Assembly: GCA_024640385.1 (NCBI GenBank) | Contig: JAHEFC010000114.1 | Location: forward strand, 1 to 10,445 | Direction of reading: 5' to 3' | DNA length: 10,445 nucleotides | Source of the DNA: Sphingobacteriales bacterium | GTDB lineage: Bacteria > Bacteroidota > Bacteroidia > Chitinophagales > Chitinophagaceae | Shown: in pieces, positions 1 through 6,838 of the stretch | Layout: each line of letters opens with the position of its first letter | How positions within the stretch are numbered: the stretch's first letter is position 1 | Notes under the pieces: model-generated | Told to the model about the DNA's origin: nothing | Database searches by the model: none | Seen by the model: only the letters and a program-made list of their open reading frames with translations | Translations under genes and position numbers: made by a program

Positions 1-263
1 TCACAGCTGCACTTTGCGCAGTGACCATGATTGGAATCGCTATGAATAAAAGAGGTAACAGAACGCTGTATGCATTGATGATGGCCTCAGCGGGTATTGC
101 ATTGATCATGTACAGTGTGATCCGGAATGGTGGGCAACCGCTGTATTATGGAGGGATCTCCCTGGTGTTTTTTGCAGTATGGCTGAATGGCAGTTTGCTA
201 TGGTTTGCAAAAAAGATCGGGTTGATGCCGGGACAGTGGAAAGGGGTGAAAACGATGACATGA
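1..263 (+). CDS. Unidentified multi-pass membrane protein, C-terminal part
   Basis: The frame is open from the left edge (first full codon at 3) to a TGA at 261-263, so this is probably the tail of a longer gene. GTG at 21, ATG at 27 and ATG at 42 are possible starts if the protein is instead a small one. Two clear hydrophobic spans can be read: one starting TLYALMMASAG and one starting PLYYGGISLVFF and running to LLWF. Each is about 20 residues, and they are separated by a short polar loop (RNGGQ). The codons before ATG 42 read TAALCAVTMIGIAM, which looks like the end of a third span and favours a longer protein. The C-terminus is short and basic (KKIGLMPGQWKGVK). I do not recognise the family. 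It lies 73 bp upstream of coxM on the same strand, so a link to CO dehydrogenase (for example membrane attachment) is possible but unsupported. Confidence 0.5.
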   Translation, partial: TAALCAVTMIGIAMNKRGNRTLYALMMASAGIALIMYSVIRNGGQPLYYGGISLVFFAVWLNGSLLWFAKKIGLMPGQWKGVKTMT

Positions 264-280
264 ATTTTTTATTAAATAAA

Positions 281-308
281 TGCTTTGCATTTTGAAAAAT
301 GCATGGCA
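281..308. promoter_or_regulatory. Perfect dyad upstream of the cox operon (operator or weak hairpin)
   Basis: TGCATTTT (286-293) and AAAATGCA (296-303) form a perfect 8-bp inverted repeat around a 2-nt centre. Past a 2x2 mismatch, TGC (281-283) and GCA (306-308) extend the symmetry. It lies 29 nt before the coxM start, in the only leader that could carry the operon promoter. A regulator binding site is one reading. A weak transcript end for the upstream gene is another, but no T-run follows the stem. I found no convincing Bacteroidota-type promoter (TTTG plus TAnnTTTG at about 19-21 nt spacing) in 264-336. Confidence 0.3.
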
Positions 309-336
309 GATTATCCACTTATAAATTGAAATTAAG

Positions 337-1206
337 ATGATTGCCCAGTCATTCCAGTATGAATCTCCCGGTTCACTGTCTGAAGCAATATCGCTGCTGA
401 ACAAGTACGGCGATGATGCCAAGATCCTTTCCGGCGGACACAGTTTGATCCCCATGATGAAGCTGCGTTTAGCCACTCCGGCCTACCTTATTGACATCAA
501 TGGTATTCCCGGACTCTCGCACATCAGCGAAGATGGAGGAATTGTCCGGATCGGCTCCCTGGTCAGGGAAGCCGAAGTGGAACATTCGGATCTGCTCGCA
601 AAACATTTTCCCATTTTCCGCGATGTCACTAAACTGATCGCCGATCCGCAGGTACGCAATATGGGTACCTTGGGCGGCAACCTGGCACATGGTGATGCCG
701 CTAACGATCATCCTGCAGTGATGCTGGCACTGCGCGCATCAGTGGCCATAACTGGTGCAGAAGGTGAGCGCGAAGTTCCCATTGATGAATTCTTTTTCGG
801 TTTTTACATGACCGCTGTTCAACAGGGCGAGATCCTGACAGAGATCAGGATACCCATTCCTCCTAAAGGCACAGGGAGCGCCTACCATAAGCTCGAACGT
901 AAAGTGGGTGATTATGCCACTTCCGGAGCTGCAGTTCAATTGACCATTGGAGAAATGGGTGTGGTGACAGCAGTTGGAATCGGGCTCACCAACGTGAACT
1001 CAGTTCCATTGCGTGCCGTGCGCAGCGAAGAGGTTCTGCTGGGTAAACCATTAAGTGAAGAAACCATCGCGCTGGCAGCACAGTATGCATCGGAAGACTG
1101 TAACCCGAGCGCTGATCTTCGCGGCAGTGAAGAGTATAAACGCCATGTCACCGGTGTTCTTGTAAAACGTATGATACATAAAGCTGCAGAAAGAGCGATG
1201 CAATAA
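337..1206 (+). CDS. coxM: Aerobic CO dehydrogenase medium subunit (FAD-binding)
   Basis: This is the flavoprotein subunit of the (LMS)2 CO dehydrogenase. It takes electrons from the CoxS iron-sulfur clusters onto FAD and passes them to the respiratory chain. At 289 residues it matches the usual CoxM length of about 288. The two double-glycine FAD motifs are present at the positions expected for the family: SGGHSLIP at 32-39 and TLGGNLAHGD at 111-120. GDYATSG (191-197) is the conserved segment near the isoalloxazine ring. The C-terminal CO dehydrogenase flavoprotein domain follows from about 180 to the end. The ATG at 337 is preceded by an A/T-rich leader without Shine-Dalgarno. The gene comes first in the M-S-L order typical of form I enzymes. 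A hairpin-forming repeat separates it from coxS. Membership of the xanthine dehydrogenase FAD-subunit family is certain. Assignment to CO dehydrogenase rests on CoxL. Confidence 0.95.
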   Translation: MIAQSFQYESPGSLSEAISLLNKYGDDAKILSGGHSLIPMMKLRLATPAYLIDINGIPGLSHISEDGGIVRIGSLVREAEVEHSDLLAKHFPIFRDVTKLIADPQVRNMGTLGGNLAHGDAANDHPAVMLALRASVAITGAEGEREVPIDEFFFGFYMTAVQQGEILTEIRIPIPPKGTGSAYHKLERKVGDYATSGAAVQLTIGEMGVVTAVGIGLTNVNSVPLRAVRSEEVLLGKPLSEETIALAAQYASEDCNPSADLRGSEEYKRHVTGVLVKRMIHKAAERAMQ

Positions 1207-1209
1207 AAC

Positions 1210-1286
1210 AAATTCCGGATTCCGGATTGAGAATTCCGGATTCGGGTATTACTAATTCGGAATCCGTAATCCGGAATCCGGAATTT
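1210..1286. repeat. Heptad hairpin repeat A (ATTCCGG units) between coxM and coxS
   Basis: This is an intergenic inverted repeat with perfect 19-bp arms (1210-1228 and 1268-1286). Inside lies a second stem in which ATTCCGGATT (1233-1242) pairs with AATTCGGAAT (1254-1263) through one G-T wobble, leaving an 11-nt loop. The arms are tandem 7-bp units: ATTCCGG at 1212, 1219 and 1233, ATTGAGA at 1226 and ATTCGGG at 1240. The reverse-complement units AATTCGG, AATCCGT, AATCCGG and AATCCGG begin at 1254, 1261, 1268 and 1275. The 7-bp phase runs unbroken through the whole element. It starts 3 nt after the coxM stop and ends 14 nt before the coxS start. It lacks a T-run, so it is not a typical terminator and may instead stabilise or process the mRNA. 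Confidence 0.9.
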
Positions 1287-1300
1287 TAAAAAATAAACGT

Positions 1301-1807
1301 ATGAATAAAACAATAAACGTAACTGTTAACGGCACCAAGCATACCCTGGAAGTGGAGCCCAGGCTGTTGCTGGTGCATATGATCAGGGAAGTTCTGAATA
1401 TGACGGGCACCCATATAGGCTGCGACACCAGCAGCTGCGGCGCCTGCACCATTCTGCTTAACGGCAAAAGCATCAAAAGCTGCACCGTGCTTGCGGTTCA
1501 GGCCGATGGGAAATCCATCACTACAGTTGAAGGACTGGCACCGGAAGGAGGTCCACTTCATCCGCTGCAGGAAGGCTTTAAAGAGAATCACGGACTTCAT
1601 TGTGGATTTTGCACACCCGGTATGCTACTCAGGGCCCATGAGCTCTTAGAGCATAATCCAAATCCAACAGAAGATGAGATCCGCTGGGGCATCTCCGGAA
1701 ATCTCTGCCGCTGTACCGGTTACAATAATATCGTTAAAGCGATCCAATGGGCCGGAGCCAAAATGCGTGGTGAAGAAACTCCTTCAACCGAGCCTGAGTT
1801 TGTATAA
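1301..1807 (+). CDS. coxS: Aerobic CO dehydrogenase small subunit (two [2Fe-2S])
   Basis: This 168-residue iron-sulfur subunit carries electrons from the Mo/Cu site of CoxL to the FAD of CoxM. The N-terminal plant-type ferredoxin domain (about 1-78) has Cys41, Cys46, Cys49 and Cys61 in the C-x4-C-x2-C-x11-C pattern ([10 protein letters not shown]). The C-terminal helical domain has Cys101, Cys104, Cys136 and Cys138 in CGFCTPGM and NLCRCTGY, the C-x2-C-x31-C-x-C cluster next to molybdopterin. All eight ligands are present, and the length agrees with CoxS (about 166). The ATG at 1301 follows the A-rich sequence AAAAAATAAACGT without Shine-Dalgarno. The coding strand continues into coxL after 30 nt. 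Small subunits of other molybdenum hydroxylases look alike, so the specific call depends on the neighbouring coxL. Confidence 0.95.
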   Translation: MNKTINVTVNGTKHTLEVEPRLLLVHMIREVLNMTGTHIGCDTSSCGACTILLNGKSIKSCTVLAVQADGKSITTVEGLAPEGGPLHPLQEGFKENHGLHCGFCTPGMLLRAHELLEHNPNPTEDEIRWGISGNLCRCTGYNNIVKAIQWAGAKMRGEETPSTEPEFV

Positions 1808-1837
1808 ATATTTTAAACAAGAATTAAATCATCATAT

Positions 1838-4207
1838 ATGATTCAATGTAAAACTTCAAAGGCCATCGGTGGTATGGGTCACTCGATGAAACGTAAGGAA
1901 GACGCGCGTTTCATCCAGGGTAAAGGACATTATGTGGACGATGTTAAACTGCCGGGCATGTTATATATGGATATTGTTCGCAGTCCATATGCTTATGCCA
2001 AGATCAAGAATATCAATATCGAAGCAGCCATGAAAGTGCCCGGTGTTGTAGCCGTGGTAACCGGTCGTGACCTGGAAAAATACAACCTGCACTGGATGCC
2101 CACTCTGATGAGCGATACGCAAATGGTATTGCCTACAGATACAGTCATGTACCAGGCGCAGGAAGTAGCTGCAGTTATAGCTACAACAAAATATGCAGCG
2201 CGCGACGGACGTGAAGCCGTGATCGTTGAATATGAACCTATGAAGCCGGTGATCGATCCATATAAAGCGATGGATCCATCTGCCCCTGTATTGCGTACAG
2301 ATAAGGCTGGTAAAAAAGACAATCATATCTGGCATTGGGAAGTGGGTGACAAGGCCAAAACGGAAGCTGTTTTTGCCAAGGCAGATGTAGTGGTGAAACA
2401 AGATATGTACATACCCAGGATCCACGTTGCCAGTATAGAAACTTGCGGATGCGTGGCTGATTACGACAAGGTGAATAATCATCTGACCATGTACATGACC
2501 ACCCAGGCTCCGCATGCGATCCGTACAGTGATCGCATTGGTTGCCGGTCACGTTGGATTGACTGAGGAAAAAGTTCGTGTGATCAGTCCCGACATCGGCG
2601 GTGGTTTTGGAGGCAAGGTACCGGTTTACCCAGGTTACGTGATCGCGATCGCAGTGTCGTTCCTGGTAGGCAAACCCGTCAAATGGATCGAAGACCGCAG
2701 TGAGAACCTGCAGGCCGACAGTTTCGCACGTGACTATCATATCACAGCAGAAATGGCCGGAACCAAAGACGGCAAGATACTGGCCACCAGGTTCAAAGTG
2801 CTGGCCGATCATGGATATACGGATGCTTCGGCAAACCCCTCCAAATTCCCTACAGGTATGTTCAGTATCGCTACCGGAAGCTATGACTACGATACTACTT
2901 ATATGGAATGTGATGCGGTGTATACCAACAAGCCCCCGGGAGGTGTTGCATACCGTTGTTCTTTCCGTGTAACGGAAGCGGTTCATGCCATCGAGCGGAT
3001 TACAGACCGGTTTGCATTTGAGATCGGCAAAGATCCCGCAGATCTGCGCTTGCAGAACTTCATTCATAAAGACCAGTTCCCATGGAAATCACCTACTGGC
3101 TGGTCGTACGACAGTGGCGATTACCATGCAGGTTTGCACAAAGCCATGGCCGCTGTGGATTATGAAAATCTGCGTCGCGAACAGGCGGAAAAAAGAGCAA
3201 AAGGCGAGCTGATGGGTATCGGTATTTCAACTTTCACTGAGATCGTAGGTGCAGGTCCTTCAAAAGACTTCGACATACTTGGCATCAAGATGTTTGACAG
3301 TGCAGAGATCCGTGTACATCCAACCGGCAAGGCCATTGCAAGATTTGGTACCAAGAGCCAGGGACAGGGACACGAGACCACTTATGCGCAGATCATCGCT
3401 GAGGAATTGGGCATACCGATGGAGAATATCCAGATAGAAGAAGGAGATACAGATACTGCTCCTTATGGATTGGGAACCTATGCATCGCGCAGTACACCAA
3501 CAGCAGGTGCAGCAGCAGCAGTGGCTTCCCGTAAACTTCGGGATAAGGCCAGGAAGATCGCAGCCTACCTGCTTGAAGTGAGTGAAGACGACCTGGAATG
3601 GGAACCGGGTAAATTCCATGTGAAAGGAGCTCCTGAAAAATCAAAGACCATACAGGAGATCGTTTTCGCAGCGTATACCAACCATCCCCAGGGTATGGAG
3701 GCAGGCTTCGAGGCAACACATTACTACGATCCGCCAAACCTTACTTTCCCATCAGGTGCGTATATCTGTGTGGTAGATATTGATAACGAAACATTTGAGA
3801 TCAAGGTCCGCCGCTTTGTTGCGATCGATGATTGTGGAAACATCATCAATCCCATGATCGTGCAGGGCCAGGTACATGGCGGCCTTACACAAGGTATTGC
3901 ACCGGCGATGTATGAAGAACTGATCTATGACGAACAGGGTAATATCCTGAATGGTACGTTCATGGATTACCTGGTGCCTACAGCTGTTGAGTCTCCGCAC
4001 TGGGAAACCGGTCATACGGTCACTCCTTCACCTCACCATCCGATAGGAGCCAAAGGTGTTGGTGAGTCGCCAACAGTTGGTGCACCCCCTGCCATAGCAA
4101 ATGCCATTGTAGATGCGCTTTCACCTTATGGCATTACCCATATGGATATTCCTATCACGCCCAATAAGATATTCAAGGCACTTAGGGATAAAGGAGTAAT
4201 TAAATAA
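1838..4207 (+). CDS. coxL: Form I aerobic CO dehydrogenase large subunit (Mo-Cu catalytic)
   Basis: This is the catalytic subunit, oxidising CO with water to CO2, two protons and two electrons at a Mo-S-Cu centre bound to molybdopterin cytosine dinucleotide. The form I signature AYRCSFR is at 371-377, with Cys374 as the copper ligand. Form II enzymes have AYRGAGR instead. Other family landmarks are TTQAPH (221-226, with the active-site Gln223), GGGFGGK (254-260) and GVGESP (740-745), where Glu743 matches the catalytic glutamate near Mo. The length is 789 residues against about 809 in O. carboxidovorans, mostly because of a shorter N-terminus. The ATG at 1838 fits the family N-terminus (GMGHSMKRKEDARF at 12-25). 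The stop lies 1 nt before repeat B. There is no frameshift and no missing key residue, so the enzyme should be functional if matured. Use of CO as substrate is inferred from the motif. Confidence 0.96.
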   Translation: MIQCKTSKAIGGMGHSMKRKEDARFIQGKGHYVDDVKLPGMLYMDIVRSPYAYAKIKNINIEAAMKVPGVVAVVTGRDLEKYNLHWMPTLMSDTQMVLPTDTVMYQAQEVAAVIATTKYAARDGREAVIVEYEPMKPVIDPYKAMDPSAPVLRTDKAGKKDNHIWHWEVGDKAKTEAVFAKADVVVKQDMYIPRIHVASIETCGCVADYDKVNNHLTMYMTTQAPHAIRTVIALVAGHVGLTEEKVRVISPDIGGGFGGKVPVYPGYVIAIAVSFLVGKPVKWIEDRSENLQADSFARDYHITAEMAGTKDGKILATRFKVLADHGYTDASANPSKFPTGMFSIATGSYDYDTTYMECDAVYTNKPPGGVAYRCSFRVTEAVHAIERITDRFAFEIGKDPADLRLQNFIHKDQFPWKSPTGWSYDSGDYHAGLHKAMAAVDYENLRREQAEKRAKGELMGIGISTFTEIVGAGPSKDFDILGIKMFDSAEIRVHPTGKAIARFGTKSQGQGHETTYAQIIAEELGIPMENIQIEEGDTDTAPYGLGTYASRSTPTAGAAAAVASRKLRDKARKIAAYLLEVSEDDLEWEPGKFHVKGAPEKSKTIQEIVFAAYTNHPQGMEAGFEATHYYDPPNLTFPSGAYICVVDIDNETFEIKVRRFVAIDDCGNIINPMIVQGQVHGGLTQGIAPAMYEELIYDEQGNILNGTFMDYLVPTAVESPHWETGHTVTPSPHHPIGAKGVGESPTVGAPPAIANAIVDALSPYGITHMDIPITPNKIFKALRDKGVIK

Positions 4208-4208
4208 C

Positions 4209-4279
4209 AGGTGGCAGGTTGCAGGTGGCAGGTTGCAGAAATCGAAAAGTCTGCAACCTTAACCTGCAGCCTGCAACCT
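4209..4279. repeat. Heptad hairpin repeat B (GCAGGTK units) between coxL and coxG
   Basis: This is an intergenic imperfect palindrome made of 7-bp units. The left arm reads ACAGGTG, GCAGGTT, GCAGGTG, GCAGGTT and GCAGAAA, starting at 4207, 4214, 4221, 4228 and 4235. The right arm is the complement, with TGCAACC at 4252, TGCAGCC at 4265 and TGCAACC at 4272. One spacing is 13 instead of 14, which suggests a 1-nt loss. The inner stem is perfect over 10 bp (4230-4239 with 4250-4259) around a 10-nt loop, and pairing continues outward with small mismatches to 4209/4279. It starts 1 nt after the coxL stop and ends 15 nt before the coxG ATG. The unit sequence is unrelated to repeats A and C, but the architecture is the same. 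Confidence 0.88.
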
Positions 4280-4294
4280 TTAAAACTTGATACT

Positions 4295-4819
4295 ATGAAT
4301 GTAAATATTTCAAAAACTTTTCATGTTGAGCACCCGATCGATGCAGTTTGGGCCAACATAACCAATCCGGAAAAGATCGTAGTTTGTGTGCCCGGCGCTT
4401 CACTGACAGAAATGGTGGACGCAGACAATTTTAAAGGCGAGGTGGAACTGAAATTCGGCCCGGTCAAAGCCAAATATGGCGGCAACATCAGTTTCCTGGA
4501 ACGCAACGCTGATACGCACAGTATGAAAATGAAAGGTGTGGGCACAGATGTGAAAGGTAAGGGTGGCGCAGATATGCTGCTGAATGGTGTGCTCACGGCA
4601 AAAGACGGCGGAACAGAAGTGAATGTGATGATGGATGTTACTGTTCAGGGTATGCTGGCACAGTTCGGGAGCAGGCTGGCTTCAGATGCCACTACCCATG
4701 TGCTGGATCAGTTCATCAGTAATTTCAAGAACCAGCTGGATGGGAAGGAAGTAAGCGGTTCACTCAATGCAGCCGGAATGATGGGAAGTATGATCAAAGG
4801 AATGTTTGGCGCTAAATAA
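4295..4819 (+). CDS. coxG: CoxG, CO dehydrogenase-associated SRPBCC protein
   Basis: This 174-residue protein belongs to the CoxG branch of the START/SRPBCC fold, which has a hydrophobic cavity. CoxG has been linked to membrane attachment of CO dehydrogenase and, in mycobacteria, to carrying menaquinone to the enzyme. Family motifs are CVPGASLTE (31-39), FKGEVELKFGPVKAKYGG (47-63) and VQGMLAQFGSRL (117-128). The tail AAGMMGSMIKGMFGAK (159-174) is Met/Gly-rich and amphipathic, without a full transmembrane span. The start is the ATG at 4295. The frame is open further upstream to a GTG at 4211, but those codons only translate repeat B and give a non-family N-terminus. The gene stands between coxL and coxD, whereas in O. 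carboxidovorans it follows coxF. The coxD start is 6 nt downstream in the same frame, separated by the TAA at 4817-4819. Confidence 0.92.
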   Translation: MNVNISKTFHVEHPIDAVWANITNPEKIVVCVPGASLTEMVDADNFKGEVELKFGPVKAKYGGNISFLERNADTHSMKMKGVGTDVKGKGGADMLLNGVLTAKDGGTEVNVMMDVTVQGMLAQFGSRLASDATTHVLDQFISNFKNQLDGKEVSGSLNAAGMMGSMIKGMFGAK

Positions 4820-4825
4820 AAGAAA

Positions 4826-5692
4826 TTGGAAAACTTACAAAATCCGGAACAGCTGATCCGTTTTCTTGATGAGCACCAGTATGTGGCTGATGAGGAGATG
4901 GTGACGTCTTTATACCTTTTGCTGAAACTGAACAAACCCCTGTTGCTGGAAGGTCCGCCCGGTGTGGGCAAAACCGAGGCAGCCCTGGTTCTTTCACAGT
5001 GGCTCGACACCAAGCTGATCCGGCTCCAGTGTTACGAAGGGTTGGATCTGAGTACATCGGTCTATGAATGGAACTACCAGAAGCAATTGCTGGGTATTCG
5101 TTTACAGGAAGGCAGCGACCTGAGTGTGGCGGAAAAAGAGAAGCAGATCTTCAGTGATGAATATCTTCTTAAACGTCCTTTACTTAGCGCCATAACGGAG
5201 ACAGATAAACCTCCGGTACTGTTGATTGACGAACTGGACCGCAGTGATGAGGAATTCGAGGCATTCCTGCTTGAACTCCTGTCTGCATTCCAGATCACCA
5301 TCCCGGAACTGGGTACAATCAAAGCCGTTCATAAGCCCTATGTGATACTAACGTCGAACCGTACACGGGAATTGAGTGATGCACTGAAAAGAAGATGCCT
5401 GTATCACTGGATCGATTACCCTGACGTTGCCAAGGAAATGAAGATCGTTAAGAAAAGGCTTCCTGGCATTGAGCAGCATCTGCTGGAACAGGTAGTGGGT
5501 CATGTTCACCAGTTCCGCCAGCGCAAGTTGGTCAAGGTGCCGGGTGTCAGCGAAACCATTGACTGGGCCGAAAGCCTGATGGCTTTGGGCCTGAGGGATG
5601 TGAACAAAGAAGCCATTGACAAAACGCTGGGCTCCATATTGAAGTCAACGGAAGATATTGCAATGGTTAAGGCAGATCTAATAGCATATTAG
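4826..5692 (+). CDS. coxD: CoxD, MoxR-type AAA+ ATPase for active-site maturation
   Basis: This 288-residue MoxR-family AAA+ ATPase would act as a chaperone that remodels CoxL while sulfur and copper are inserted, as shown for CoxD in O. carboxidovorans. The Walker A is GPPGVGKT at 43-50, Walker B is LLIDELDR at 132-139, sensor 1 is TSN at 176-178, and ALKRRC at 186-191 carries the arginine-finger region. The C-terminal lid domain follows from about 200. The likely start is TTG at 4826, 6 nt after the coxG stop. The only in-frame ATG downstream (codon 25) would cut into the conserved N-terminal helix, and upstream the frame is closed by the coxG stop. The leader is A-rich with no Shine-Dalgarno. 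It pairs with coxE immediately downstream, the usual MoxR-VWA partnership. Confidence 0.92.
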   Translation: MENLQNPEQLIRFLDEHQYVADEEMVTSLYLLLKLNKPLLLEGPPGVGKTEAALVLSQWLDTKLIRLQCYEGLDLSTSVYEWNYQKQLLGIRLQEGSDLSVAEKEKQIFSDEYLLKRPLLSAITETDKPPVLLIDELDRSDEEFEAFLLELLSAFQITIPELGTIKAVHKPYVILTSNRTRELSDALKRRCLYHWIDYPDVAKEMKIVKKRLPGIEQHLLEQVVGHVHQFRQRKLVKVPGVSETIDWAESLMALGLRDVNKEAIDKTLGSILKSTEDIAMVKADLIAY

Positions 5693-5695
5693 GAA

Positions 5696-6838
5696 GTGGA
5701 TAAGATTCAGGCATTTCAGACCAATAGCCTGTCCGAAGGCATTCTGGCATTTGCGCGGTTCGCAAGAAGCCATGGGATGAATATTGGCATCCAGGAAACA
5801 CAGGAGGCACTTCGGGCAGCGTCTGCAGGGCTATTGACCAACAGGGCCTTGTTCAAGAATGCATTGAAAGCTTTATTCTGCACCTCGCCTGAAGAAGGCC
5901 GGCAATTTGAAAAGTTATTCATACTCTTCTGGGATACCAACCCTCTCGATCTCGAAGAACGCAAGAACGAGATGAAATTAGAGGGTAGTATATCCAAGAA
6001 AACAAATTCCTCCCTGGTGATGCTGGGCGTTGGCAACACGGAACCTTCGGATGAAGAGGCAAGCAATGTCAGCGGTGCAAATTCAGAAGAGAGACTGAAG
6101 AAGATCGATCTTTCCCTGCTGAATGTGATGGAGGCAGATGAACTGGAGGAGATAGCAAAAAAACTTTGCCGGCAGATGGCTGTCAGAATGCGCAGGCGAA
6201 TGAAACAACATCGTCGCCAGGGCCAGATCAATATGCGCAGAACGATCAGGAAAAGCATAGCCTCAGGCGGTGAACCGGTTGACCTTTTCCATAGACTGAA
6301 TACACCTAAAAAACAGCGCCTTATCGTTCTGCTGGATGTAAGCGGGTCTATGGATAAATACAGTTTCTTCCTCCTGCGTTTCATATGTGCGCTTCGAGAG
6401 CATTTCCGGCAGCTGGAAGCTTTTGTATTCAGCACATCACTCAAAAGGATAACAAATGCATTGGACAAACAGAATCTTGGCACTGTGCTGAAAAATATCA
6501 GTGAGCATGCTGATAACTGGAGCAGTGGTACCCGGATCGGGGAGTGCCTGGAACAATTTTCGGATTCCTATGGGAAACGCATGCTGAATGGTTCTCCGGT
6601 TGTATTGATCCTGAGCGACGGACTTGATACCGGTGACGCCAATCTTCTTGGAACGGAATTACAAAAGATCCACCGTCGTGCTAAAAAAGTGATCTGGCTG
6701 AACCCCTTAAAAGGTTCAAAAGGGTATGCTCCCCTGGCTAAGGGAATGAAGGCGGCGCTGCCTTCAGTTGATGATTTCAGGAGTGCCCATAACCTGGAAA
6801 GTTTATTGGAACTGGAAAACATATTATCAAATGCTTGA
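5696..6838 (+). CDS. coxE: CoxE, VWA-domain protein partner of CoxD
   Basis: This 380-residue protein has a C-terminal von Willebrand factor A domain (about 205-375) with an intact metal-ion-dependent adhesion site: DVSGS at 214-218, Thr279 in SSGTR and Asp308 in LSDGLD. The N-terminal 200 residues are helical and charged, with a very basic stretch (RMRRRMKQHRRQGQ, 164-177) before the VWA domain. This is the usual CoxE/YehP-like layout. In O. carboxidovorans CoxE works with the MoxR ATPase CoxD in completing the Mo-S-Cu centre. The start is GTG at 5696, 3 nt after the coxD stop, giving coupled translation. No in-frame ATG precedes codon 28, and the N-terminus from the GTG fits the family. The last 8 nt overlap coxF. 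Confidence 0.92.
   Translation: MDKIQAFQTNSLSEGILAFARFARSHGMNIGIQETQEALRAASAGLLTNRALFKNALKALFCTSPEEGRQFEKLFILFWDTNPLDLEERKNEMKLEGSISKKTNSSLVMLGVGNTEPSDEEASNVSGANSEERLKKIDLSLLNVMEADELEEIAKKLCRQMAVRMRRRMKQHRRQGQINMRRTIRKSIASGGEPVDLFHRLNTPKKQRLIVLLDVSGSMDKYSFFLLRFICALREHFRQLEAFVFSTSLKRITNALDKQNLGTVLKNISEHADNWSSGTRIGECLEQFSDSYGKRMLNGSPVVLILSDGLDTGDANLLGTELQKIHRRAKKVIWLNPLKGSKGYAPLAKGMKAALPSVDDFRSAHNLESLLELENILSNA

Noticed and set aside
311..319. TTATCCACT, an 8 of 9 match to a DnaA box
   Set aside because: It is a single copy without neighbouring boxes, an AT-rich unwinding region or replication genes. A chance match in an AT-rich leader is likely.
264..336. Possible Bacteroidota promoter (TTTG at 291-294 with TAAATTG at 322-328)
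   Set aside because: The downstream element lacks one T of TAnnTTTG, and the spacing of about 27 nt is longer than the usual 19-21.
1210..1286. Repeat A as a rho-independent terminator
   Set aside because: The stem is long but followed by TTTAAAAAATAAACG without a proper U-run, and it would cut coxM from coxS and coxL, which are needed in equal amounts.
936..1313. Minus-strand frame covering repeat A with a repeated [16 protein letters not shown] peptide
   Set aside because: The peptide periodicity is only the translation of the 7-bp DNA repeat, and the rest is antisense to coxM.
1961..3067. A 368-codon open frame on the minus strand inside coxL
   Set aside because: It lies opposite a fully conserved catalytic subunit. 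Its translation is rich in His, Cys and Ile without any family motif, as expected from the codon bias of the opposite strand.
4207..4281. Short tandem units taken as a CRISPR-like array
   Set aside because: The units are 7 bp without spacers and form one palindrome. There are no cas genes nearby.
5716..6483. A 255-codon open frame on the minus strand inside coxE
   Set aside because: It is antisense to the VWA protein, has a Ser/Arg/Leu-rich composition, shows no recognisable domain and has no separate promoter space.
6768..6830. Longer N-terminus for coxF starting at ATG 6768
   Set aside because: These codons overlap the conserved end of coxE in another frame and give a non-family sequence. 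ATG 6831 gives the usual XdhC N-terminus.
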